Source: Chitinophagales bacterium (GTDB lineage: Bacteria > Bacteroidota > Bacteroidia > Chitinophagales > LD1). From it: DNA of 63,046 nt. The notes below the pieces were generated by a model, which was not told the DNA's origin, did no database searches, and worked only from the letters and a program-made list of their open reading frames with translations. This document shows, piece by piece, positions 7,724-16,741 of the stretch. Position 1 is the stretch's first letter, and the number at the start of each line of letters is the position of its first letter. The stretch is taken from contig JAEUUZ010000049.1 of assembly GCA_016786765.1 (NCBI GenBank), forward strand, positions 1-63,046. The letters are read 5' to 3'. The position numbers and the translations under genes are program-made.

Positions 7724-10700
7724 ATGAATGGTAACCGTATACTCGTTGCTCTACTTTTTGTAATTGTATTTTCCACTGATATTTCCGCCCAAGACCGCGC
7801 CTATAAGGCCATGATGAAAGACTTCAGTATAAATTTTTATACCGTTTGCGACTCGTTTAATGCGTACTTCAAAAATCGAGATAAAGGAAAAGGTACCGGC
7901 TACACCCCTTTTCTGCGCTGGAAAAACGAAAACGAAGCCAAATACTATCCATCGGGAAACCGTATGGTAGATCACTATCTTCCCTACAAAGAATTTGAGC
8001 GAATAAAAAGCGAAGAAGCTAAAAACCCTACACATCGTTTGTTTCAAACCGGTGGATGGCAAAATTTAGGACCAGATTCAATGGGCCAGATTACCGGACA
8101 TTATGCAGCAGGATTAGGACGTGTTGAATTTGTAGAAGTCAATCGCAGTAATGCACAGCAAATTTATTTGGGTTCCAGAAGTGGCGGTTTATGGAGAACC
8201 AGCGATGAAGGGGTTACATGGAGTCATCATACTGATTTTCTTCCAGGTTCGGGCGTGAATGCTATTGCCGCTGCTCCATCGCATTTCGATTCTGTTTTAG
8301 TAAATGTGCGCATTGCCGATAACGGTACTTCGTTCGGTGTTTATCGTTCCACCGATGGAGGAATTACTTTCACTCCAACCGCTTTTACACCTGCCAATGT
8401 GGGCTTTGGCGGCCTCGGCTCTAACTTTCAAGTGTATTGCATTAAGTATCATCCGCGCATTGCCAATTTAGTGTTTGTGGGTACAAGTCAGGGGATTTAT
8501 CGCTCTACCAATAACCTGCAAACATGGACATTGCAAATTTCCGGGGGCGATGTATATGATATTGATTTTCACCCAACCGATAACAACATTGTGTATATCT
8601 ACGATGGCTACTATTGGGGAACTAACAAAAACAGAATACTCAAATCTACCAATCAGGGGGTAAGCTATTCCAACTTAATGGACTTACCGGGCAACAATAA
8701 TGCGCGTATAAAAATTACAACAACAGCTACTTGTCCTGATTGTGTTTTCGCCTCTTCTGATAACGGCATTTGGAAGTCGTATGATGCAGGAGCAAGCTTT
8801 GTAACCACAGTAAGTCCGGCACCTGCGGGAGTGAGTTTATACTCTGCCGTTCCGAACGATTTAGATACCGGCAAATTTGTGAGCGGATATTTGGATTTAT
8901 ACCGAAGTACCGATGGGGGTTCTTCCTTTAATCAGTGCACGTGGTGGAGTTTAGGCAGTGCGCAACACGGTGGAGGATCAAATCAACAAGCATACAATAA
9001 CAGCACAAAGTATATTCATGCCGATAACAACTACATGGACTGCATCAACGGTAGTTTCTATTCTTGCTCTGATGGGTTTTTGAGCAAATCATCCGATAAT
9101 GGTGTATCGTGGCGCAAACTAAGCACCGCTGTTGGTATTCGCGAAAATTATAGAGTGGGTTTATCGCAATCAAACCATTATGTGGCTATTTGCGGCTCGC
9201 AGGATAATGGAACCAGCATCAGAACCCAAGGCGGATGGATAGAGGCATACGGAGCCGATGGTATGGAAGCTTTGGTGCATCCGTTGAACGATCAATGGAT
9301 GATAGGCAGTACACAAAATGGCGGAAGAATACGCACACAAAACGGTGGAGGTTCTATGGGTGGCGTTGCGCCTCCGGGGCAAAATGCATCATGGATTGCA
9401 CCCATGTTTTTCGACCCGAACGACCACATGACCGTTTATTCGTTTGGTGAAAAGGTGCATAAAACCACCAATTTTGGAACGAGTTGGGTAGATTTAGGTG
9501 CTCCTGCATCATTCACCGGCACTATTCAATTAGGTGCCATTGCGGAACACAACAGCAAAATTATCGTTATCACGAAAGACCAATACATCGACCTTTCTAA
9601 AGATGGAGGACTTACTTTTGCAAGCATCAAGGGCACTTTACCGAATAATTATATTTCGGGATTAACCATCGACCCAAAACACGATTCAACCATTATTGTT
9701 ACGTACACCGATTACCAAGCCAATAATCAGAAAATATTTATCTCTAAAAACTTGGGGGTAAGTTGGCAAAACATTACTTACAATCTTGGTAATATGCCTA
9801 TAGAATCGGTTGTTATCGACCATTCTGATTCTTCTTTCATATATGTAGGGGCCGCTATTGGCGTCTACAAAAAAGCAATGAACGCCACCACTTGGACGAT
9901 TTACAATCAGAATCTTCCAAATGTAACTGTACAAGATGTAAAAATCAATTGGGGCTCAAATACCCTGCGTGCAGCTACATGGGGTCGTGGTTTGTGGGAA
10001 TATTCACTTTCGGGAAGAAACGATTTCCCGGCTGTGTTACACACAAGCATAACATCTACGGTTTCTTTAGATGCACCCAAAACATCCGTAGCGCAGTATG
10101 TTTCCTCACAAATTACATACAGCGGTGCGCTCACTAGTGTATTTGTACGTTGGGCGAAAAACGCTCCTGCTTTCAACAATACCAATGTGATTCCAATGAC
10201 CTTAGTAGCAGGTGTTTGGACATCAAACAATCCTTTACCTGACGATACAGCAGGAATAAAGATTTTCTTTAAGGTGTATGCGGTAGGTTCAAACAACGAC
10301 ACCACAGAAACTTACAAGTTTATGTACACCTTAAAGCCTTATGAATACTGCGCTGCAAGTGGCGAAAGTATTAATGGCAACTTGTACATAAGCAGATTCC
10401 GATGTGCGAATCTCGACAATAACGGCACCACCAATAATGCCTATACATACTATTCCAACTTACCGGTGATTTTGTATACAGATTCTACATATATCACAAC
10501 TGGCAATTTCAATACATCGTGGGGGAATAACGATTTTGTAGTTTGGATAGATTATAACAACGATGCTGTTTTCTCAGCTTCGGAAATTGTGGCACTCGAT
10601 CCAAACACAACAAACTTGGGTACAGGAACATTTACTGTACCGAATACAGCTGTAGAAGATACCGTTCGTTTAAGAGTGCGCTTAGGCTATTGGGGGAATA

Positions 10701-13120
10701 CAGGTAGCAGTGACGATCCTTGCGGCACAACGCTTGGCGAAGTGGAAGACTATCCGGCTATTATTCGCAAAGTGCCTACCATCAGCTATTCCGGAAATAC
10801 GAATTTCTGTTTTGGCGATAGCTTGAATCTTAGTTATACCGGAAGTAATGTAGACTCTATAAAATGGACGCTATCGAATGGAGGAAATAACTACTTGTTT
10901 GCGGGTGCTATTGTTAAACCTAATACATTACCCGCAGGAACCTATTCCATTGCATTAAGTGGCTACAAATATGGTATTGCCTACCCAAAAAATGTGGCGA
11001 ATGCCTTTACTATTCATAGCTTACCAACGGTAACCGCCTCAAATGACGGGGCTTTCTGTCCGGGCGATAACATTACATTACATGCTTCACCGTCCGGATA
11101 TACTACCTACGCATGGTCAGGTCCATTAGCTTATGCTGTTGCTAATAATATGAATCCGTTGCGCAGTTCTTCAACTTCAGCTATGAGTGGAAACTATAAC
11201 GTTACGGTAACTGATGGCAATGGTTGCTCTGCGACTACAAGTACTGCTGTTACTGTGCTTTCGGCATGTGGTTATACATGGAACGGTTCTGTTGATGGCA
11301 ATTGGAATAATGCTGCCAACTGGTCGCCAAGCGGCATTCCAAATACTTGTGCCATCGATATTAATATTCCTGCCGGCACACCAAATACTCCGGTGATAAA
11401 CTCTTCTAATATACAAGTAGGTGCTGTAAGTATTGCCAACGGAGTGAATATAACCATCAGCAATAATAGCGTGTTGAGTGTTTGTAAGAATTGGTCGGCA
11501 AGTACCGGTGCCGATGCCACTGTTACTGGAGGAGGAACACTTGTGCTGAATGGAACTACAGCGCAAACCATTAGTGGCAACAGCCGTTTTGCTAAAGTGC
11601 GATTGAACAACACAACAGGTGCAACACTTACCGGCACATTAGATGTTGAAACTGTACTCGAATTACAATCAGGCAATTTCAATGCATCATCAGGAACATT
11701 AACATTCCTTAGTCCTGATGAAAACAATTGCGCGATTGTTGACAATTTTAGTCCAGGTTTCAATGGTACCCTTAGTGGGGCTGTGATTGCGCAGCGTGGA
11801 CATCTAACCTCGCTTACCTACGGGCAACATTATATGAGTACACCGGTTAACAACACGCCTTTCTCGAGCTTGGCAACTATGAGTGGTGCAAACGGAGTGG
11901 CCGTAACGGCTACTGCCAACTGCGATGAAACTCAATTAGCCGTTGGTAGCAACTATGGTAACGCTTTCGAATGGGATCAAAGTTTAGCGGCAAGTTGTAT
12001 GCTGAATGGCTGGATAGTACGCAGTTCCGGGGTAATGGATAACGCCAAAGGCTATTCATTTATTCCAAACAACAACCCTTCAGTGGTACAAGGAAATTTG
12101 AATTTCGGGGCGAACTATTCACTAACCGGTTTATCTGATGCGGGATGGAGCAACACGAGCCTACAGGCCCGTCCTTATAATAGTGGCTGGCATTTGGTTG
12201 GAAACCCATACTTGGCCGGATTAGATCCTGATGGTGCAGGCAACGCTGCTTTCGATAATATTGGTGGCATTTGGCACACAAATGGAATCTTTGCCGGCAC
12301 CTATCAACCACTCGACATGAGTAGCTCTACAACCGTGGCCCCTTTTCAGGCATTCATGGTGCACAAGGCTTCACCGGCAGGGACATCTACATTCACTATT
12401 AATACTTCCGATAGAAGAACTACCGTTTCTCCTTTTTATAAATCATCGGCATATGCTATAAGCTTGTTGGTAAGTGGTAATGGTTTCAACGACATCACTT
12501 ACATAGACTTTGAACAGCAGGCCAGCACAGCATTCGACAGTCAATACGATGGTTACAAATTGCCTGGCAAGGTCAATCAACCGGCTATATACACTACACA
12601 AGACGGAAATTGGTTGAGCGTTCAATCCAATCCGGATATATTATCCAAAACAATTATTCCTGTCGGTTTTATGGCAGGGCAAGATGGCAACTACACCATT
12701 ACTTCAACAGGTTGTGATTCGTTTAGCAACACAACAGTTTATTTAAAAGACTATAAAACTGGCGCTTTGCATAATCTATCACTCCATGCAACCTACAACT
12801 TCCAAGGTGCAGTTGCAGATAATGCAGCAAGATTTGAGTTACTGTTTGACATTCAAGAACCTAATGCCATTAAAAACTTAACTTCTGTTTGGAACACTAT
12901 CCTTTACCCAAATCCGGCAAAAGATAAATTGACATTAGCTACTGAAAATACTGGTTTGATAACCACAACAATACTGACTATAGACAATAAAGTTGTTGAA
13001 TCTTTCACATTCAAAAAAGAATATGTGTTGAATACATCTATGCTGAATGCAGGCGTTTATATCGTACAACTAACGGATGAGAAAGGAAATAAATCTATCA
13101 AACGATTTATAAAGAAATAA
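7724..13120 (+). CDS. giant Asp-box/GEVED surface protein, T9SS type A
   Basis: A 1798-residue exported protein. A signal peptide ends near residue 23 (DISAQ). Residues ~110-760 carry about ten Asp-box-like motifs (SDEGVTW, STDGGITF, SSDNGVSW, TTNFGTSW, SKDGGLTF and others), as in sialidase/sortilin-type beta-propellers. A GEVED domain spans about 900-1010 (WIDYNNDAVFS ... GEVEDYP). Ig/PKD-like segments follow (about 1020-1180), then a region opening WNGSVDGNWNNAANWS (about 1182) seen in large adhesin-like proteins. The last ~75 residues contain LYPNPAKDKL and end in KRFIKK, a T9SS type A sorting domain. Catalytic sialidase residues were not identified, so an enzymatic role is not claimed. 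TAGTTTTG at 7699-7706 matches the -7 consensus but has no clear -33 partner. It ends 25 bases before the convergent lolA-like gene. Confidence 0.88.
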   Translation: MNGNRILVALLFVIVFSTDISAQDRAYKAMMKDFSINFYTVCDSFNAYFKNRDKGKGTGYTPFLRWKNENEAKYYPSGNRMVDHYLPYKEFERIKSEEAKNPTHRLFQTGGWQNLGPDSMGQITGHYAAGLGRVEFVEVNRSNAQQIYLGSRSGGLWRTSDEGVTWSHHTDFLPGSGVNAIAAAPSHFDSVLVNVRIADNGTSFGVYRSTDGGITFTPTAFTPANVGFGGLGSNFQVYCIKYHPRIANLVFVGTSQGIYRSTNNLQTWTLQISGGDVYDIDFHPTDNNIVYIYDGYYWGTNKNRILKSTNQGVSYSNLMDLPGNNNARIKITTTATCPDCVFASSDNGIWKSYDAGASFVTTVSPAPAGVSLYSAVPNDLDTGKFVSGYLDLYRSTDGGSSFNQCTWWSLGSAQHGGGSNQQAYNNSTKYIHADNNYMDCINGSFYSCSDGFLSKSSDNGVSWRKLSTAVGIRENYRVGLSQSNHYVAICGSQDNGTSIRTQGGWIEAYGADGMEALVHPLNDQWMIGSTQNGGRIRTQNGGGSMGGVAPPGQNASWIAPMFFDPNDHMTVYSFGEKVHKTTNFGTSWVDLGAPASFTGTIQLGAIAEHNSKIIVITKDQYIDLSKDGGLTFASIKGTLPNNYISGLTIDPKHDSTIIVTYTDYQANNQKIFISKNLGVSWQNITYNLGNMPIESVVIDHSDSSFIYVGAAIGVYKKAMNATTWTIYNQNLPNVTVQDVKINWGSNTLRAATWGRGLWEYSLSGRNDFPAVLHTSITSTVSLDAPKTSVAQYVSSQITYSGALTSVFVRWAKNAPAFNNTNVIPMTLVAGVWTSNNPLPDDTAGIKIFFKVYAVGSNNDTTETYKFMYTLKPYEYCAASGESINGNLYISRFRCANLDNNGTTNNAYTYYSNLPVILYTDSTYITTGNFNTSWGNNDFVVWIDYNNDAVFSASEIVALDPNTTNLGTGTFTVPNTAVEDTVRLRVRLGYWGNTGSSDDPCGTTLGEVEDYPAIIRKVPTISYSGNTNFCFGDSLNLSYTGSNVDSIKWTLSNGGNNYLFAGAIVKPNTLPAGTYSIALSGYKYGIAYPKNVANAFTIHSLPTVTASNDGAFCPGDNITLHASPSGYTTYAWSGPLAYAVANNMNPLRSSSTSAMSGNYNVTVTDGNGCSATTSTAVTVLSACGYTWNGSVDGNWNNAANWSPSGIPNTCAIDINIPAGTPNTPVINSSNIQVGAVSIANGVNITISNNSVLSVCKNWSASTGADATVTGGGTLVLNGTTAQTISGNSRFAKVRLNNTTGATLTGTLDVETVLELQSGNFNASSGTLTFLSPDENNCAIVDNFSPGFNGTLSGAVIAQRGHLTSLTYGQHYMSTPVNNTPFSSLATMSGANGVAVTATANCDETQLAVGSNYGNAFEWDQSLAASCMLNGWIVRSSGVMDNAKGYSFIPNNNPSVVQGNLNFGANYSLTGLSDAGWSNTSLQARPYNSGWHLVGNPYLAGLDPDGAGNAAFDNIGGIWHTNGIFAGTYQPLDMSSSTTVAPFQAFMVHKASPAGTSTFTINTSDRRTTVSPFYKSSAYAISLLVSGNGFNDITYIDFEQQASTAFDSQYDGYKLPGKVNQPAIYTTQDGNWLSVQSNPDILSKTIIPVGFMAGQDGNYTITSTGCDSFSNTTVYLKDYKTGALHNLSLHATYNFQGAVADNAARFELLFDIQEPNAIKNLTSVWNTILYPNPAKDKLTLATENTGLITTTILTIDNKVVESFTFKKEYVLNTSMLNAGVYIVQLTDEKGNKSIKRFIKK

Positions 13121-13145
13121 CGTATAGCTACAATGGAAATGAACG

Positions 13146-13862
13146 CTAATTTTTAGTTTCATCAAATACAGCGTCCGGCAATTTTTTGTTTACGGTGTAT
13201 TGCGAAAAATTAAGGGTTATTTTTCCAGTACCTTTTACACCAGAGGCATTCGATGATTTGGGCGAAGATTTGCTGTTAATGTCTACTGCCACTGCTTTAG
13301 GCACTTTAAACTTGGTTACATCCACCGTAAAAAGCATTTTATCCGGTAAAGCATAAGCCATGTTCGTACCGAAAAAATTTTCGATTTGTATTGTCCCGTT
13401 CGACTTGGTTGTCCACTGCGATTTTAATACAACTGCATTCTTTTTATCAATCCAAAACTTACCGAGGATCAAATCGCCTTCACTATTTGGAATCACATTA
13501 ATGATAGTTGTTGTGCTATTATTTATTTTTTCTTCACCACTGAGTATAGCTGTATAACTGTTGCTGTCGGACAAAGCAGTAATAGCGAAATAAGGATTTT
13601 GCTTTGGCAAAAAAACGATGCCCTGTGTTTTGATGCGAAACTTGTTGGGTTTTTTATAAAACACTTTTCCGTCAATTTTTTGAAGATTAACGGAAGGTAT
13701 ATCGAATTGCATATTTATAACGGCTGAATAGTCGTTAACCAATCCGAATTTTTTCGTTACAGCGGCTATAATCTGTTTGGCTGTTTGCGCATAAGTGGTC
13801 GAGTAAAAAAGAACAAATAAAAGCAGCACCAGCGGCTTTCGTACAGTTGATTGTAGTAGCAT
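13146..13862 (-). CDS. LolA-like periplasmic lipoprotein carrier
   Basis: A 238-residue protein with a signal peptide ending near STTYAQ. The body resembles LolA-type outer-membrane lipoprotein carriers: TAKQIIAAVTKKFG, then alternating beta strands (FDIPSVNLQKIDGKVFYKKPNKFRI, here paraphrased as one strand-turn-strand unit), and ENFFGTNMAYALPDKM. LolA shuttles lipoproteins across the periplasm in a beta-barrel hydrophobic cavity. The start is the ATG at 13862, which nearly abuts the stop of the ABC permease (13864). It is the last gene of a three-gene minus-strand operon with the permease and ATPase. Whether it handles lipoproteins or another lipid-like cargo of that transporter is unknown. 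The C-terminal part has a Ser/Lys-rich insertion (SKSSPKSSNASG) that is probably a loop. Confidence 0.72.
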   Translation of the reverse strand: MLLQSTVRKPLVLLLFVLFYSTTYAQTAKQIIAAVTKKFGLVNDYSAVINMQFDIPSVNLQKIDGKVFYKKPNKFRIKTQGIVFLPKQNPYFAITALSDSNSYTAILSGEEKINNSTTTIINVIPNSEGDLILGKFWIDKKNAVVLKSQWTTKSNGTIQIENFFGTNMAYALPDKMLFTVDVTKFKVPKAVAVDINSKSSPKSSNASGVKGTGKITLNFSQYTVNKKLPDAVFDETKN

Positions 13863-13863
13863 A

Positions 13864-14712
13864 TTAATTTTGAATGTCTTTTCGTGTAAAATGATAAAAG
13901 GCAATGCTTAGAAAAAGTATAATGTGACCCACTAACACGGTAATGGAGGTTATAATTTGCGATTTAGGTAAAGGATTATCAAATAAATTGCGCCAAATAA
14001 TCATGTGTGTTGTAAACAAAAAGGGCTTAAGTTGGTCGAAAAATGGAATATCGATAGTGCCGATAATGGTAAACAAGATAATTACCGACATGCTGGTAAT
14101 GATGGGCCCAATAGAATTATCGGTAAAACAAGAAAGCATTAATGAAAACGTAGCGATTACATTTAAGCTTAAAAAAGCAATCACGAATGCACCCAAAAAC
14201 CGCCAGAGTATGTCGCCATCGCGCAGTATCACCAGCTCTTCGCTTTTAAGCACCATTAAATCACCATGGCCAAATACCAAATAACCGCCACCTAATGCTA
14301 ACACCCCTAACCAAAGAATAAGAAGAAAGGTGTAAATACTTCCTGCCAAATATTTCGCCATTAAAATGTTTGCGTGTGAAACCGGTTTGGTCAATAACAA
14401 ACGAATAGTACCGCCTGCTGCTTCTCCTGAAATTAAATCGCCTGTAACGAGCGCCACCATTAAAGGCATTTGAACAATCAGCATTTGCAGAATTATAAAA
14501 CAGATCAAATTGCCATTCAGAATATTTCCTTGAATGGTAAACGATTGCTCTAACGTTTGCATAATGAATTGCAAATAGGTTTTTCCGTCAATATAAAACG
14601 CAAATTCAATTAAGAGCACAATTACAGTGATGGCTAGAAACCCAATATAGCTGCGGGGCTTGGTAGTAATCTTAAACAATTCTATGGGTGTCATTTGGAA
14701 TAGCGCTTTCAT
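13864..14712 (-). CDS. ABC-2 type transporter permease
   Basis: A 282-residue inner-membrane protein with six likely membrane segments: about 22-42, 70-90, 110-135, 170-195, 205-225 and 255-275. The stretch GDLISGEAAGGTIRLLLTKP is the typical first-loop signature of ABC-2 permeases (ABC2_membrane_2 type), where S.E...GT(I/L)...L..P contacts the ATPase. It starts inside the end of the ATPase gene (4-nt ATGA overlap at 14709-14712), so the two are translationally coupled and must form one transporter. The substrate cannot be told from sequence. The LolA-like gene begins two bases downstream. Confidence 0.88.
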   Translation of the reverse strand: MKALFQMTPIELFKITTKPRSYIGFLAITVIVLLIEFAFYIDGKTYLQFIMQTLEQSFTIQGNILNGNLICFIILQMLIVQMPLMVALVTGDLISGEAAGGTIRLLLTKPVSHANILMAKYLAGSIYTFLLILWLGVLALGGGYLVFGHGDLMVLKSEELVILRDGDILWRFLGAFVIAFLSLNVIATFSLMLSCFTDNSIGPIITSMSVIILFTIIGTIDIPFFDQLKPFLFTTHMIIWRNLFDNPLPKSQIITSITVLVGHIILFLSIAFYHFTRKDIQN

Positions 14713-15626
14713 ACTTGGTGCGTTAACTTTAGAAAATAATCTTCCAAACTACGTTGATAGGTAATGCCGGAAACAGATACGCCTTTTTCTACTAAAAAGC
14801 TGTTCAGTAATGGAATTTCGTCTTTTGAAATTTGCATAAACAGTCTCCCGTTTTCATCATTTCTAAAAAAGGTGTTCCATTGCGAAAAACCAATTTCGCT
14901 TTTTGCACGCTCAGTATCCGACACCTCAAATCGAACAATCAAATCTTCGTTAGATAATAGTTCCGCTACCTTACCTTGTACAACCGCCTTTCCTTTGTTA
15001 ATAATCACCATACTGTCGGCTATCAATTCCATTTCACTCAGAATGTGTGATGATAAAACAATGGTTTTCCCGAACTCATTTTTCAACCGAAGTATGAGGT
15101 TTCTTAAATCAATTATCCCTTGCGGATCGAGACCGGTGGTAGGTTCATCCAACACAATTAAAGCAGGTTCATGAATAAGCGCTTGCGCCAACCCCAATCG
15201 TTGTTTCATGCCATGCGAATAGGTTTTTACACTATCGGACGAACGACCTGCTAAGCCTACTAGATCAAACATCTCTTCCAGTTTTGAAGCACTTGGTCTT
15301 AGACCATTCATCCTAGCGAATAGCTCTAAATTCTTTTTTGCGCTTAGATAAAGATAGAAGTCGGGTTTCTCGATGATACAGCCAATGTTAGCTAAGATAG
15401 CATTGCGCTCTTTAGCTAACTGTTTTCCAAAAATAATTACATCGCCTTTCGTAGGCGTAATTAAGGAAAGCATCATTCGGATTGTGGTACTTTTCCCGGC
15501 ACCATTAGGACCTAAAAAACCGAATATTTCGCCAGTATTGACGGTTAAACTCAAATCGTTAACAGCAGTAATATGCTTATACTGCTTGCTTAAGTTTTTT
15601 AATTGAATTGCTAACTCTTGTGCCAT
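14709..15626 (-). CDS. ABC transporter ATPase
   Basis: A 305-residue cytoplasmic ATP-binding subunit. Walker A is GPNGAGKST (39-47), the signature is YSHGMKQRLGLAQAL, Walker B is LIVLDEPTTGLDP and the H-loop is SSHIL. The length and the ~75-residue C-terminal extension after the H-loop fit CcmA/NatA-like ATPases that work with ABC-2 permeases. It is first in an operon with the permease (4-nt overlap) and the LolA-like protein, so together they probably move or extract a membrane molecule or drive envelope remodelling (inference). A strong palindromic terminator for the upstream regulator lies at 15797-15822, so this operon probably has its own promoter in 15627-15796. Confidence 0.9.
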   Translation of the reverse strand: MAQELAIQLKNLSKQYKHITAVNDLSLTVNTGEIFGFLGPNGAGKSTTIRMMLSLITPTKGDVIIFGKQLAKERNAILANIGCIIEKPDFYLYLSAKKNLELFARMNGLRPSASKLEEMFDLVGLAGRSSDSVKTYSHGMKQRLGLAQALIHEPALIVLDEPTTGLDPQGIIDLRNLILRLKNEFGKTIVLSSHILSEMELIADSMVIINKGKAVVQGKVAELLSNEDLIVRFEVSDTERAKSEIGFSQWNTFFRNDENGRLFMQISKDEIPLLNSFLVEKGVSVSGITYQRSLEDYFLKLTHQV

Positions 15627-15796
15627 TGCAATCCACTAACAACAGTATTGATATTTAGTTCAACTACGCATTGTTTAAATTGTAAAACTTTGTTATCGCG
15701 TCTAATGGAATTTGCGCAAACGAATTACAAACACTGAAACTTAGCGCTAGAAGAATACTAGTCTTTCTCGTTTTAGTTGGCTGTTGTTTAAAATTA

Positions 15797-15822
15797 AACA
15801 ACTCGACAAATGTCGAGTTGTT
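15797..15822 (-). terminator. palindromic terminator after response regulator
   Basis: AACAACTCGACA (15797-15808) and TGTCGAGTTGTT (15811-15822) form a perfect 12-bp stem with a 2-base centre. On the minus strand the stem is followed by TAATTTT. It lies about 225 bases past the regulator stop, which is far, so an operator role for the ABC operon is an alternative. Confidence 0.5.
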
Positions 15823-16002
15823 ATGATTCGGGGGTATTGTTTACAATCCGATATTCAAGGCTCCTTCTTGCGGAACAAAACAAACTTAGCTTTTGAAAGA
15901 CAAATACAACCTGTGTCATGTCCAACGCTCTCATTATGGTAATAGTATTGTGTAGCAGCACGAATTTCACTACAAACATATATGAACGAAACCGAATAAG
16001 GT

Positions 16003-16020
16003 ATAGGTATAAATACCTAT
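16003..16020. repeat. 18-base perfect palindrome
   Basis: ATAGGTAT-AA-ATACCTAT, 28 bases past the stop of the response-regulator gene. It has no T-run on the minus side (ACCTTATT follows), so it may be a weak terminator or a dimeric-regulator site rather than a classic terminator. Confidence 0.45.
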
Positions 16021-16047
16021 TTTGCAGCTAACGCCATCTTGGGGCAA

Positions 16048-16716
16048 CTACCCTTCGTGCAACAGGCCATTAACGAGAGCAAACTTGATAAGCCCAATCG
16101 TGCTCTTGGAAGAAGTTTTGTCTAATATACTCGCTCGGTGATTGTCTACCGTTTTTTTACTGATAAAGAGTTTAGAGGCTATTTCCTCGCTGGTGTATTC
16201 TTCAACAATTAAGGTTAACACTTCAAGCTCTCTTTTTGAAAGCAATGTTTGATGTTCCTTTTTACGACTCTCTTTACTAGCTTGTTGTGCAAGAATGGGG
16301 ATGATTTCTTCTGAATAATAAGTACCATGATTACAAACCGCTTGTAATGCTTCTATCAACACTTCTTTGCCTGCATTTTTCAGCACATAACCATCGGCTT
16401 CAGCATGAATACAATCTCGCACAACAGCAGGGCTACTATACATAGATAGAATGAGCACTTTGATTGCGGAATAATCTTGCTTTACCTTACGACATAAATC
16501 AATCCCGGTCATTACCGGCATACTCACATCAGCAATAATGACATCGCAAAAATTGGGTTTATTCATTAAAAGAGATAATACTTCTTGGCCATTCAATGCC
16601 TGACCCACAATCTCGAAGCCGGGATGTGTGCCTAGCATACTTTTTATACCATCAATAACAATTTCGTGATCGTCTGCAATTATAACTTTAGGTCTTTCCA
16701 TCTCTTTTTCTTTCAT
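16048..16716 (-). CDS. LuxR/NarL-family response regulator
   Basis: A 222-residue regulator. The receiver domain (about 8-128) has the acidic pair Asp15-Asp16 and the phospho-acceptor Asp63 in IADVSMPVMTG, with VLKNAGKE carrying the conserved lysine. The C-terminal GerE-type helix-turn-helix (about 150-215) reads LSKRELEVLTLIVEEYTSEE, then IASKLFISKKTVDNHRASI. Such regulators are phosphorylated by HisKA_3 kinases, and the gene directly upstream (25-nt gap) encodes exactly that type, so they form one two-component system. Targets are unknown; the next operon downstream (ABC transporter and LolA-like) is a candidate by position only. The start may be residue 1 or Met6; both keep the domain intact. 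Confidence 0.93.
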   Translation of the reverse strand: MKEKEMERPKVIIADDHEIVIDGIKSMLGTHPGFEIVGQALNGQEVLSLLMNKPNFCDVIIADVSMPVMTGIDLCRKVKQDYSAIKVLILSMYSSPAVVRDCIHAEADGYVLKNAGKEVLIEALQAVCNHGTYYSEEIIPILAQQASKESRKKEHQTLLSKRELEVLTLIVEEYTSEEIASKLFISKKTVDNHRASILDKTSSKSTIGLIKFALVNGLLHEG

Positions 16717-16741
16717 CGTTTAATGTAGCATTTCGCCCGGT

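Larger units (their letters stand above)
15627..16047. other. intergenic region with two perfect palindromes
   Basis: About 420 bases between the end of the response-regulator gene and the start of the ABC operon, both on the minus strand. No supportable gene was seen. It contains a 26-base palindrome (15797-15822, likely terminator) and an 18-base palindrome (16003-16020). The remainder, 15627-15796, presumably holds the ABC operon promoter, but no clear consensus was found. Confidence 0.55.

Noticed and set aside
9907-10305. 132-residue reading frame on the minus strand
   Set aside because: It is antisense to the strongly coding Asp-box surface protein and shows no known motif.
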